Assembly (NCBI RefSeq): GCF_021044795.1
Contig: NZ_JAJNOP010000035.1
Source of the DNA: Acidaminococcus hominis
GTDB taxonomy: Bacteria; Bacillota; Negativicutes; Acidaminococcales; Acidaminococcaceae
Direction: 5' to 3' (one strand)
DNA: 20,312 nt
Below, piece after piece: positions 6,461-13,839 of this stretch. The translations under genes and the position numbers were made by a program. The stretch's first letter is position 1. Each line of letters starts with the position of its first letter. Under the pieces are notes generated by a model. The model searched no databases, was not told the DNA's origin, and saw nothing but the letters and a program-made list of their open reading frames with translations.

Positions 6461-6495
6461 AAGGACTGAGGAAAATCCCCAGTCCTTATTTTTAT
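6461..6495 (+). terminator. Terminator at the end of the rsmD-coaD unit
   Basis: An 8-bp stem (6461-6468 with 6480-6487) with possible extra GG/CC pairs inside the loop is followed by ATTTTTAT. It lies between convergent genes, and tmcAL ends 16 bases further on. Confidence 0.7.
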
Positions 6496-6510
6496 GGGTA
6501 AAATTGGCAG

Positions 6511-7725
6511 CTACAGGCGCACTGGCGGCAGGCGGTAGTCCAGGTCCGTGATCGTGCCTGTTTGCAGCAGCTGGTACAGGTTGGCGGCCCTAAGGTCCAG
6601 GGCAAGCTGGGCGGCAAAGGCGGCGGAAGGGGCCTTTGCCAGGGTGTTTTTGTTTACCTGGAGCACCAGGGGCAGCTGGGCCTTCTGCTTGAGCTGGCGA
6701 AGCAGCTCCTGGCCCCTGGGGCTAAAGCCCAATACCCGCAGGTAGGTGGGAGCAGCGTTGGCGCCCTGGCTAAAAGTACAGTCTGGCTGGGAGAGCAGCA
6801 GCTGCCACAGCAGCCGGCGAATCCGGGAAGGGGAGTAGCGCCGGGTGGCGCACGCTTCTACCAGGGCAGTAAAGGAGCCGGCCCGGCGGTGCTTGTACAC
6901 CAGGTCTTCCAGGCCCTCGCTGGTAAGGCAGGCCGTGCGGATGGCCGCTGGGGAGGAGCATTCCAGGGTGTAGGAGAGCAGCAGGGACAGGCGGTCTTCC
7001 GGCAGACCGCAAAGCCCCTGGGCTAACCAGGTCCTGATCCAGGGCAGTTCGGCCTCGGGAAATTGCTGGGCGGCCCTTGGGGTTAACCCGTCACGTTTCA
7101 GCGCTTTGCGCAGGGCGGAGGCGCTGGCCAGGGTATCCTCCAGGGTGGTGCTGCCGTAGGCGCTGCCCTGGCGCAGGACGGGCAGGGGCTGAAGCTGGGG
7201 TGCCAGGCTGCCAATTGCCCGCAGGTATTCCAGGGCCAAAAGGTTGTTGGAGCCCTGGAGCAGGGCGGGGTAGCGGGGATTCAGCCTACCGTAGACCTGC
7301 TCCGCCGCCTTGGCATAGGATAGTCCCTGGGAAAGGGCAGCTTCCCACTGTACCTTGGCCGGCTGTTCCTTGGCCAGGCGCTCCAAGAGGGCCAAATTCG
7401 GAGTCTCACAGCCAAAGGACAGGTGGGTGACTACGCCTGTAGCCTGAAGGCAGGCAACGGCACCCCGGGCAAATTCCCGGGCGCTTTGGAGGCTGTAGAC
7501 CACTGGCAGCTCCAGCACCAGGTCCACGCCGCCCAAAAGGGCCAGCCGGGTCCGTTTCCATTTGTCCCAAATAGGAGCCTCACCCCGCTGGGTCAGGCTG
7601 CCGCTGCTAACGGCGATGACAGGTGCGTCAGGAAATTTTTGCCGGACCTGGGAAAGCTGGTATTGATGCCCCTTGTGGAAGGGGTTATATTCTGCGATAA
7701 TGCCGATGACGGCAGCTGGGTTCAT
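6511..7725 (-). CDS. tmcAL: tRNA(Met) cytidine acetate ligase
   Basis: 404 residues, typical for TmcAL (formerly YlbM). The enzyme activates acetate with ATP and acetylates the wobble cytidine (C34) of elongator tRNA-Met to ac4C. The N-terminal GIIAEYNPFHKGHQ (8-21) contains the nucleotidyltransferase HxGH signature at 17-20. GGVDLVLELPVVYSLQSA (65-82) and the following SFGCET are also diagnostic. Start ATG 7723-7725 is preceded by AAGGAGG at five bases. It needs free acetate, and acetate kinase is encoded next to it on the opposite strand. In many Firmicutes this gene is co-oriented with pta-ackA; here it is divergent from ackA. Confidence 0.95.
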   Translation of the reverse strand: MNPAAVIGIIAEYNPFHKGHQYQLSQVRQKFPDAPVIAVSSGSLTQRGEAPIWDKWKRTRLALLGGVDLVLELPVVYSLQSAREFARGAVACLQATGVVTHLSFGCETPNLALLERLAKEQPAKVQWEAALSQGLSYAKAAEQVYGRLNPRYPALLQGSNNLLALEYLRAIGSLAPQLQPLPVLRQGSAYGSTTLEDTLASASALRKALKRDGLTPRAAQQFPEAELPWIRTWLAQGLCGLPEDRLSLLLSYTLECSSPAAIRTACLTSEGLEDLVYKHRRAGSFTALVEACATRRYSPSRIRRLLWQLLLSQPDCTFSQGANAAPTYLRVLGFSPRGQELLRQLKQKAQLPLVLQVNKNTLAKAPSAAFAAQLALDLRAANLYQLLQTGTITDLDYRLPPVRL

Positions 7726-7755
7726 AGGGGCCTCCTTAAAGAAAAGTTTGGGCCC

Positions 7756-7779
7756 GGGGCGAAAATCACTTTTTGCCCC
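7756..7779 (-). other. Hairpin in the tmcAL leader
   Basis: A 10-bp stem (7756-7765 with 7770-7779, one G-U) closes a 4-base loop, about 30 bases upstream of the tmcAL start on the minus strand. No U tract follows it directly, so it looks like leader structure rather than a terminator. Confidence 0.4.
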
Positions 7780-7797
7780 TGCCTTGTATTCCTTTCT

Positions 7798-7826
7798 ATT
7801 GTAGCGGCAGGAGGGGCGGCACGCAA
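7798..7826 (-). promoter_or_regulatory. Promoter for tmcAL
   Basis: On the minus strand TTGCGT (plus-strand ACGCAA, 7821-7826) and TACAAT (plus-strand ATTGTA, 7798-7803) are 17 bp apart. Confidence 0.6.
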
Positions 7827-7878
7827 GGGCGGAGGCCGGGGAAAAGAGACTGAATTCAGCCCGGAAACAATTCTTTTC

Positions 7879-7907
7879 TAGACATTCTGGGCTAACTTTG
7901 CTAAAAT
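7879..7907 (+). promoter_or_regulatory. Promoter for ackA
   Basis: TAGACA (7879-7884, 5 of 6) and TAAAAT (7902-7907, 5 of 6) have a 17-bp spacer, giving a leader of about 60 bases. Confidence 0.6.
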
Positions 7908-7973
7908 AGTTAGGTATTATAGAAAATGCGTAATACTGCTTGAAAACTCATTAGTTGATCAGGAGGCAAGGGA

Positions 7974-9167
7974 ATGAAGATTTTTGTTGTTAACTGCGGC
8001 AGCTCTTCCATCAAATATCAGCTGATTGATATGAATGATGAATCTGTCATTGCTAAAGGTTTGGTTGAACGTATCGGTATTGAAGGCTCTGTTTTGACGC
8101 ATACGCCTGCCGGTAAGGACAAAGTAAGACTGGAAAGCGAGATCCCCGATCATGTAGACGGTATCAAAAAAGTACTGGCTGCTCTGGTTGATCCCAACCA
8201 TGGCGTTATCAAATCCATGGACGAAATCGATGCTGTGGGCCACAGAGTGGTACATGGCGGCGAAATCTTCAGCGAATCCGTTGTCATTAACGACGAAGTA
8301 CTGGCCAAGATTGAAGGCCTGAGCGATATGGCACCTCTGCATCAGCCGCCTAACGTAGCTGGTATCCGTGCCTGCCAAAAACTGATGCCCAACACCCCGC
8401 AAGTGGCTGTATTTGATACGGCTTTCCATCAAACCATGCCTCCTGTGGCTTATATGTTCGGCGTTAAATACGAAGAATACGAAAAGTACGGCATCCGTAA
8501 ATACGGTTTCCATGGTACTTCCCACAGATTCGTAGCTGCTCGGGCTGCTGAAATGCTGGGCAAGGACATTGCCGATACCAAAATCATCACCTGCCATCTG
8601 GGCAACGGCTCCAGCATCACCGCTGTAGACGGCGGCAAATCCGTGGATACTTCCATGGGCTTCACTCCGCTGGACGGCGTTCTGATGGGTACCCGTACTG
8701 GTTCCATCGATCCTGCTGTAGTGCCCATTCTGATGAGCAAAAAAGGCCTGGATGCTGCTGCCATGGACAAATACATGAACAAGGAATGCGGCGTTTTGGG
8801 TGTATCCGGCGTTTCCAGCGACTTCCGTGACCTTGAAGATGCTGCTGCCAAAGGCAACGATAAGGCCCAACTGGCCCTGGATATGTTCTGCTATCAGGTA
8901 AAACGCTACATCGGCGCTTATGCTGCTGCTATGGGCGGCGTTGATGCCATCGTCTTCACTGCTGGTGTAGGCGAAAACGACATCACCACCCGTGCCAAAG
9001 TATGCGCTGGCCTGGAATTCCTGGGCGTGAAGATTGATGCTGACCGCAACAATGTACGCGGCAAAGACACCGAAATCAGCGCTGCTGATTCCAAGGTAAA
9101 GGTATTTCTGATCCCCACCAACGAAGAATTGGTTATCGCTCGGGATACCAATAGACTCTGCAAATAA
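7974..9167 (+). CDS. ackA: Acetate kinase
   Basis: 397 residues. It interconverts acetyl phosphate + ADP and acetate + ATP, the substrate-level phosphorylation step of acetate fermentation. Numbering coincides with the Methanosarcina enzyme: NCGSSSIKYQL near the N-terminus, Arg91 in GHRVVHGG, catalytic Asp148 in VFDTAFHQTMP, His180 in GFHGTSH, Arg241 in MGTRTGSIDP and Glu384 in TNEELVIARD. AGGAGG precedes ATG 7974. It is rich in GCT and other favoured codons compared with tmcAL, which fits high expression. No pta lies next to it, although pta-ackA pairing is common. There is no obvious terminator after it. Confidence 0.97.
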   Translation: MKIFVVNCGSSSIKYQLIDMNDESVIAKGLVERIGIEGSVLTHTPAGKDKVRLESEIPDHVDGIKKVLAALVDPNHGVIKSMDEIDAVGHRVVHGGEIFSESVVINDEVLAKIEGLSDMAPLHQPPNVAGIRACQKLMPNTPQVAVFDTAFHQTMPPVAYMFGVKYEEYEKYGIRKYGFHGTSHRFVAARAAEMLGKDIADTKIITCHLGNGSSITAVDGGKSVDTSMGFTPLDGVLMGTRTGSIDPAVVPILMSKKGLDAAAMDKYMNKECGVLGVSGVSSDFRDLEDAAAKGNDKAQLALDMFCYQVKRYIGAYAAAMGGVDAIVFTAGVGENDITTRAKVCAGLEFLGVKIDADRNNVRGKDTEISAADSKVKVFLIPTNEELVIARDTNRLCK

Positions 9168-9189
9168 GAAAATGTTTTCGGGCTTTTGC

Positions 9190-9218
9190 TTGACAAAGGG
9201 TGAAAGCCTGGATATAAT
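9190..9218 (+). promoter_or_regulatory. Perfect-consensus promoter for yceD-rpmF
   Basis: TTGACA (9190-9195), a 17-bp spacer and TATAAT (9213-9218), both exact consensus. Transcription should start near 9225, only about nine bases before the yceD ATG. A 6-bp inverted repeat (9181-9186 with 9203-9208) straddles the -35. Confidence 0.8.
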
Positions 9219-9233
9219 GTAACGGTTGATAAT

Positions 9234-9737
9234 ATGATCAAAATCAATGTAGCAGAAATCAAAAAGAAACTCGTAGGGTCTGAATCTTTTCAGTATACCC
9301 TGACCGGCAAAGAGTTAAATATCCTGCCGGAAGATGCGGAACTGCAAGGTCCCATTACCATAGAAGGTACCCTGGCCAACGGCGGCGATGTGCTGCTGCT
9401 GACGGCCACGGAGAACTTCACGGTGCGGGGAACCTGTGCCCGCTGCCTGAAGGATGTGGTACTGGACCTCACCGCCAAGGTGGACGAACGGTACTATCCG
9501 GAAGGAACCCCGGGGCTGGAAGAGGATGCCTTTACCTATAAGTTTGATGTGGTTGATGTTACAGATGCTTTAAGGGAGTCCCTGCTGCTGGCCATACCTG
9601 CCAGAATGCTGTGCAAACCGGACTGCAAAGGGATTTGCCCTGTCTGTGGAGCGGATCGCAACGTGACGGAATGTCATTGTGATACTCGGTCCATCGATCC
9701 CAGGCTGCAGGCTCTTGAGGCATTGTTAGAGAAATAG
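9234..9737 (+). CDS. yceD: YceD/DUF177 family protein
   Basis: 167 residues. DUF177 proteins are almost always encoded just upstream of rpmF and have been linked to 23S rRNA maturation or accumulation; the precise activity is not settled. Seen: the N-terminal MIKINVAEIKKKLVG typical of the family start, GTCARCLKDV in the centre, the acidic YYPEG loop, and CKPDCKGICPVCG, a four-cysteine cluster likely to bind a metal. The C-terminal SIDPRLQALEALL is also characteristic. The start codon has no recognisable Shine-Dalgarno, and the predicted mRNA leader is extremely short. The next gene, rpmF, follows after 24 bases. Confidence 0.92.
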   Translation: MIKINVAEIKKKLVGSESFQYTLTGKELNILPEDAELQGPITIEGTLANGGDVLLLTATENFTVRGTCARCLKDVVLDLTAKVDERYYPEGTPGLEEDAFTYKFDVVDVTDALRESLLLAIPARMLCKPDCKGICPVCGADRNVTECHCDTRSIDPRLQALEALLEK

Positions 9738-9761
9738 GTTGAGTTTAGGAGGTGTACGATA

Positions 9762-9941
9762 ATGGCAGTACCAAAGAGAAAAATGTCGAAAGCTCGCCGC
9801 GATTCCCGTCGCGCTAATTGGAAACTGGCTGCTCCTGGCTTGGTTGAATGCCCTCAATGCCATGAGCTGAAGCGCCCTCACCATGTTTGCCCTGAATGTG
9901 GCTATTACGATGGTAAGGAAGTAGTGAAAGAAGCTGAATAA
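9762..9941 (+). CDS. rpmF: 50S ribosomal protein L32
   Basis: 59 residues, normal for bL32: MAVPKRKMSKARRDSRRANW at the N-terminus, then CPQC (30-33) and CPEC (43-46), which form the zinc-ribbon version of L32. AGGAGG lies 8 bases upstream of the ATG. It is co-transcribed with yceD and followed by a strong terminator, so it is separated from fapR, which has its own promoter. Confidence 0.97.
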   Translation: MAVPKRKMSKARRDSRRANWKLAAPGLVECPQCHELKRPHHVCPECGYYDGKEVVKEAE

Positions 9942-9968
9942 GGAATCCTGCGGGAGACCTGAAAAAAT

Positions 9969-10001
9969 GAACGTCGCTCTATGGGGCGGCGTTCTTTTTT
10001 T
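9969..10001 (+). terminator. Terminator after rpmF
   Basis: A 9-bp stem with one G-U (9969-9977 with 9986-9994) is followed by T7, starting 28 bases after the rpmF stop. Confidence 0.88.
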
Positions 10002-10078
10002 GCAGTGAATGCCGCTGCGTGCTTTCTAAAGGGATAAGGTTTCTTCTTTCGAAGTTTTGCATTATAATAGATGCTGGA

Positions 10079-10141
10079 GATATTTGGGTTAGGCAAAATA
10101 TCCCTGGCTGTCTGCCGGAATTTCTTCTGGCGGGCCTAACC
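10079..10141 (+). ncRNA. Possible structured RNA with pseudoknot potential between rpmF and fapR
   Basis: Three compatible helices can be drawn: P1 10079-10085 with 10096-10102 (7 bp), a loop-to-3' helix 10087-10094 with 10134-10141 (8 bp, perfect), and a hairpin 10112-10120 with 10125-10133 (9 bp, two G-U). The 8-bp helix pairs the P1 loop with bases just after the third hairpin, which gives an H-type pseudoknot with an inserted stem. A TATAAT at 10063-10068 would start a transcript about four bases before P1, but has only a poor -35. I do not recognise a known riboswitch class. The 10002-10287 gap otherwise holds only the fapR promoter and operator. Confidence 0.35.
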
Positions 10142-10217
10142 TTTCTGACAAGTGGGGAGGGATGCTGCAAAATCTATGAAGAAGCTGTAAATTATTGTAG
10201 GTTTTTTGTGCGAGCTA

Positions 10218-10245
10218 TTGTATTTTGCCCGTTCTTTGGTATAAT
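10218..10245 (+). promoter_or_regulatory. Promoter of the fapR-plsX-fab operon
   Basis: A perfect TATAAT (10240-10245) lies 16 bp after TTGTAT (10218-10223). The predicted start site near 10252 falls inside the FapR-box-like palindrome. Confidence 0.65.
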
Positions 10246-10249
10246 AGGC

Positions 10250-10274
10250 TCTAGTGTTATGACTAGGTACTAAA
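10250..10274 (+). promoter_or_regulatory. Candidate FapR operator
   Basis: An imperfect palindrome: left arm TCTAGTG (10250-10256) and right arm TAGGTACTAAA (10264-10274). Read on the minus strand the right half is TTTAGTACCTAGTC, which closely resembles the TTAGTACCTA half-site described for Bacillus FapR. It sits from about -2 to +23, where FapR would block initiation, and precedes the fapR gene itself, as in autoregulated fap regulons. Confidence 0.7.
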
Positions 10275-10287
10275 AGTAGGTGATAGA

Positions 10288-10878
10288 ATGGGTTCTGCAG
10301 CACAGAAGAAGGCACGCCAACAGAGGCTTCAGCAGCTTTTGGACAAGAATCCTTTCTTGACCGACGAGCATCTGGCCGAAACCTTTCAAGTCAGTATCCA
10401 AACCATCCGACTGGATCGGTTGGCCCTGGGGATTCCCGAACTTCGGGAACGGACCCGTCACATGGCGGAAAACGCCCAGGAAAAATTGCAGGCCATCACC
10501 AGTGCCGATATTGTAGGCGAACTGATTGACCTGGACATCGGTCACAGCGGTATTTCCATGATGACCGTGGACAAAGAGATGGTTCTGGAGAAAACAGGCG
10601 TAGCAAGAGGGCAATACATGTTTGCCCAGGCCAATTCCCTGGCCTTGGCAGTAATTGACGCACCGGCAGCGTTGACCGGTGTGGCAAATGTGAAATACAA
10701 GATTCCTGTGTATACGGGTGCCATTCTGGTGGCCCGGGCCGAAGTGGTTCGGAAGCAGGAAGATAAATATACGATTTGGGTGAAAATCAGAAACAACCAT
10801 AAGGAAGTGTTCCGGGCTAAATTTCTGATTGTTGCCATTCCGGAAAAGAGGAACCAAGAAGATGAAAATCGCAGTTGA
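10288..10878 (+). CDS. fapR: Fatty acid and phospholipid biosynthesis transcriptional repressor
   Basis: 196 residues. An N-terminal DeoR-like helix-turn-helix (about 24-49: LTDEHLAETFQVSIQTIRLDR) is joined to a C-terminal hot-dog domain (about 70-185). The segment RGQYMFAQANSLALAVIDAPAALT (108-131) matches the effector-binding core of FapR, which binds malonyl-CoA and then releases DNA. It is therefore the sensor that couples malonyl-CoA supply to the operon it leads. The start is ATG 10288 behind TAGGTGATAG, a modest Shine-Dalgarno. The 3' end overlaps plsX by 17 bases, suggesting translational coupling. Confidence 0.95.
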   Translation: MGSAAQKKARQQRLQQLLDKNPFLTDEHLAETFQVSIQTIRLDRLALGIPELRERTRHMAENAQEKLQAITSADIVGELIDLDIGHSGISMMTVDKEMVLEKTGVARGQYMFAQANSLALAVIDAPAALTGVANVKYKIPVYTGAILVARAEVVRKQEDKYTIWVKIRNNHKEVFRAKFLIVAIPEKRNQEDENRS

Positions 10879-11878
10879 TGTAATGGGTACTGACTATGGC
10901 CCTCAGGAAATTATCAAGGGTGTACTTCAGGCTGTCAACGAATATGGCTGCGAGGTAGTACTGGTAGGAGATGAAGAAACCATCCGCCAGGCACTGATGC
11001 AGGAGCATCAGGAAAAGAATCCTAAGATTACCATTCATCACGCCAGCCAAGTTATCGAGATGAAAGATCATCCCGGCATCAGCGTGAAGAAAAAGAAGGA
11101 CGCTTCCATTGTGGTGGCAACCCGCCTCCTGAAGGAAGGGGAATGTGACGCACTGGTTTCCTCCGGCAGTACCGGGGCTGCAGTGGCTTCTGCCCTGTTT
11201 GGCCTGGGCCGGATCAAAGGCATTGACCGTCCGGCCATTGCTACGGTGATTCCCAGCATTACCGGGGCTACGGTTCTGGTTGACTCCGGCGCCATGGTGG
11301 ACGCCAAGCCGGAAAACCTGGTGAAAAGTGCTGTAATGGGTTCTGTGTACGCAGAACTGCAGCTGGGCCTTCCCAATCCCCGGGTAGGGCTGCTAAACAT
11401 TGGGGAAGAGGAGACCAAGGGCAACGAGCAGTGCCTGGCCACCTACCCTTTGATGAAAGCGGACCCGCATATCAATTTTATTGGCAATGTAGAAGGACGG
11501 GACATCAACAAGGGTTCCGTAGACGTAGTGGTTTGTGACGGGTTTGTGGGCAACGTGGTATTAAAGACCATGGAAGGCCTGGGCTCTGCCATTGTGGATA
11601 TTTTCAAGAATACCCTGAAGCGCAGCAGCGTGCTGGCCAAGCTGGGAGCCCTGATGATGAAACCGGCGCTTTACAGCATGATGAAGCAGATGGATGCTTC
11701 GGAATACGGCGGTGCTCTGCTCCTGGGTGTCCGTGCCCCCTTTATCATCTGCCACGGCAGCTCCAAGGCCAAGGCCATCAAAAATGCAGTGCGGGTGGCC
11801 ATGGAACTGACGGAGAAAGATGTGGTAGGGCATATTCGTCAGACCATTATGCAGGACGAAGAAAGTGGTGAACTGTAA
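10862..11878 (+). CDS. plsX: Phosphate acyltransferase PlsX
   Basis: 338 residues. It converts acyl-ACP and phosphate to acyl phosphate, which PlsY uses to start phospholipid synthesis. The N-terminal MKIAVDVMGTDYGPQEIIKG and the internal SSGSTGAAVASALFGLGRIKG, PAIATVIPS and LLNIGEEETKG are classical PlsX blocks. The C-terminal YGGALLLGVRAPFIICHGSS is also diagnostic. Start ATG 10862 lies inside the end of fapR, with AGAGGAA five bases upstream; earlier in-frame codons have no family similarity. fabH begins two bases after its stop. Confidence 0.97.
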   Translation: MKIAVDVMGTDYGPQEIIKGVLQAVNEYGCEVVLVGDEETIRQALMQEHQEKNPKITIHHASQVIEMKDHPGISVKKKKDASIVVATRLLKEGECDALVSSGSTGAAVASALFGLGRIKGIDRPAIATVIPSITGATVLVDSGAMVDAKPENLVKSAVMGSVYAELQLGLPNPRVGLLNIGEEETKGNEQCLATYPLMKADPHINFIGNVEGRDINKGSVDVVVCDGFVGNVVLKTMEGLGSAIVDIFKNTLKRSSVLAKLGALMMKPALYSMMKQMDASEYGGALLLGVRAPFIICHGSSKAKAIKNAVRVAMELTEKDVVGHIRQTIMQDEESGEL

Positions 11879-11880
11879 AT

Positions 11881-12894
11881 ATGAGCAATAAACCCAGTGT
11901 TGGCTTTTTAGGCATGGGCTATTATGTGCCTGAAAAAGTACTGACCAACTTTGATTTGGAAAAAATGGTGGACACCAGCAACGACTGGATTGTGGAGAGA
12001 ACGGGTATCCGGGAGCGGCATATTGCAGCACCGGAACAGGCGACCTCTGATTTGGCCCTGATTGCTGCCCAGCGGGCGCTGGAAGATGCCGGCGTTGCGG
12101 CAGAGGAGCTGGACCTGATTGTGGTAGGCACCGAATCTCCGGATATGAAATTCCCTTCAGTGGCCTGCATTTTGCAGGACAAGCTTCACGCCACCCATGC
12201 GGCTGCCTTTGACCTGGCGGCCGGCTGCTCCGGTTTTGTGTATGCCTGCGGCATCGCCAGCCAGACCATCGCCTCCGGGCTGTACAAGAAGGTCCTGGTG
12301 GTAGGGGCAGAAACCCTGTCTCGGATTCTCAACTGGGAAGACCGCAACACCTGCATCATCTTTGGTGATGGGGCCGGTGCGGCAGTACTGGGCCAGGTGG
12401 AAGACGGCTACGGGATTTTGTCCGTGGACCTGGGCGCCAACGGGGCTGGGGGAGATTTTCTGAACATGCCTGCTGGCGGTTCCCGGAAACCTGCCAGCTA
12501 CGAAACGGTGGCCAACAAGGAACACTCCATCCATATGGTGGGGTCCGAGGTCTTTAAGTTTGCCGTAAAGGTCATGGGGCACAGTACCCTGAAGGCCCTG
12601 GAAAAGGCCGGCATGACCAAGGGGGATATCGATTTGCTGGTACCCCATCAGGCCAATGTGCGGATCATTGCTTCCGCTGCCAAACGGCTGCACCTGCCTG
12701 AAGAAAAAATTATGGTTGATTTGGATAAATACGCCAACACCTCCGGTGCCTCCATTCCCATTGCACTGTGTGAAGCACGGGATCAGGGACGCATCCATAA
12801 GGGCGACAATGTAGTGATGGTGGGCTTTGGGGCCGGCTTGACCTACGGTTCGCTGGTGGTAAAATGGCAAAAGGACGAGGAGGCTAAAGGATGA
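11881..12894 (+). CDS. fabH: 3-Oxoacyl-ACP synthase III
   Basis: 337 residues. FabH condenses acetyl-CoA (or a branched starter) with malonyl-ACP to initiate each fatty acid. The Cys-His-Asn triad is complete: Cys116 in AAGCSGF, His256 in PHQANVRI and Asn286 in YANTSGAS. The N-terminal DWIVERTGIRERH and the C-terminal GFGAGLTYGSLVVKW complete the signature. The Shine-Dalgarno is weak (AGTGGTG, inside the end of plsX) and the intergenic gap is only two bases, so translation probably depends on coupling. The stop overlaps the fabD start as ATGA. Confidence 0.97.
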   Translation: MSNKPSVGFLGMGYYVPEKVLTNFDLEKMVDTSNDWIVERTGIRERHIAAPEQATSDLALIAAQRALEDAGVAAEELDLIVVGTESPDMKFPSVACILQDKLHATHAAAFDLAAGCSGFVYACGIASQTIASGLYKKVLVVGAETLSRILNWEDRNTCIIFGDGAGAAVLGQVEDGYGILSVDLGANGAGGDFLNMPAGGSRKPASYETVANKEHSIHMVGSEVFKFAVKVMGHSTLKALEKAGMTKGDIDLLVPHQANVRIIASAAKRLHLPEEKIMVDLDKYANTSGASIPIALCEARDQGRIHKGDNVVMVGFGAGLTYGSLVVKWQKDEEAKG

Positions 12895-13838
12895 GTAAGA
12901 TTGCTTTTGTATTCCCGGGTCAGGGTTCCCAGACCGTGGGCATGATGAAGGAACTGTACGACAATTACGCCTGCGTCAAGGACGTTTTCAAGGAAGCGGA
13001 CGAAGCCCTGGGCTTTTCCATGACGGACCTGTGCTTTAAGGGCCCGGAAGAACAGCTGCGGCTGACCTACAACACCCAGCCGGCCATTCTGACTTGCAGT
13101 GTGGCTGCCCTGAAGGTGCTGGAAGAACACGAAGTATTCCCGGACGTGGCTGCCGGCCACAGCTTGGGTGAATATTCCGCTCTGGTGGCTGCTGGTTCCC
13201 TGAAATTTGCCGATGCCGTACGGGTTGTACGCAAGAGAGGCCAATTCATGCAGGAAGCTGTTCCTGTGGGCCAAGGCGCCATGGCTGCCATTATTGCCCT
13301 GGATACGGAAAAGATTAAGGAAATCTGCAAGGAAGTACAGGACCGTACGGGTCTTGCTGTACAGCCTGTAAACTTCAACTGCCCGGGCCAGGTAGTTATC
13401 GCCGGTGCCACGGATGCAGTGCGGGAAGCCTCGGAAGCCCTGAAGGCAGCTGGTGCCAAGCGCGCCATTGTCCTGCCGGTCAGCGCACCTTTCCACAGCA
13501 CCCTGATGCAGCCTGCTGCCGACCGTTTGGCAGAAGTGCTGGACCAGGTGAAAATTGCCGACGCCAAGATTCCGGTGATTGCCAACGTAACGGCCCAGCC
13601 GGAACAAAAAGGCGACGAAATCCGCAAAATCCTGGTTAAGCAGGCTGCCAGCCCGGTACTGTGGGAAGACAGCGTACGCTACATGATCCAGGCTGGGGTT
13701 ACCACCTTTATCGAAGTGGGCCCGGGCAAAGTCCTGACGGGCTTTGTGAAGAAAATTGATCGCTCCTTTAGCGGCCAGAACGTAGAAGACCTGGCTAGTT
13801 TGGAAAAAACTCTTGCTTATTTAAAGGAGGTCAGATAA
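12891..13838 (+). CDS. fabD: Malonyl-CoA:ACP transacylase
   Basis: 315 residues. It loads malonyl groups from malonyl-CoA onto ACP, supplying the extender unit and consuming the FapR effector. Motifs: FPGQGSQ (8-14), nucleophile Ser91 in AGHSLGEYSAL, Arg116 in RKRGQFMQ and catalytic His202 in APFHS. The C-terminal EVGPGKVLTGFVKKI is typical. The start overlaps the fabH stop by four bases, and fabG begins one base after its own stop. Confidence 0.97.
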   Translation: MSKIAFVFPGQGSQTVGMMKELYDNYACVKDVFKEADEALGFSMTDLCFKGPEEQLRLTYNTQPAILTCSVAALKVLEEHEVFPDVAAGHSLGEYSALVAAGSLKFADAVRVVRKRGQFMQEAVPVGQGAMAAIIALDTEKIKEICKEVQDRTGLAVQPVNFNCPGQVVIAGATDAVREASEALKAAGAKRAIVLPVSAPFHSTLMQPAADRLAEVLDQVKIADAKIPVIANVTAQPEQKGDEIRKILVKQAASPVLWEDSVRYMIQAGVTTFIEVGPGKVLTGFVKKIDRSFSGQNVEDLASLEKTLAYLKEVR

Positions 13839-13839
13839 A

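Noticed and set aside
7756..7779. Hairpin upstream of tmcAL considered as a terminator or T-box-like element
   Set aside because: No U tract follows on either strand, and none of the conserved T-box sequence blocks are visible.
10079..10141. Assignment of the pseudoknot-like RNA to preQ1-II, fluoride or guanidine-III riboswitches
   Set aside because: The overall topology is similar to preQ1-II, but the conserved core nucleotides of these classes, as I know them, are not present and the downstream gene does not fit their usual regulons.
10019..10273. 84-residue open frame on the plus strand between rpmF and fapR
   Set aside because: It would start at GTG with no Shine-Dalgarno, its composition is unlike a normal protein, and it runs through the fapR promoter and operator and the candidate structured RNA.
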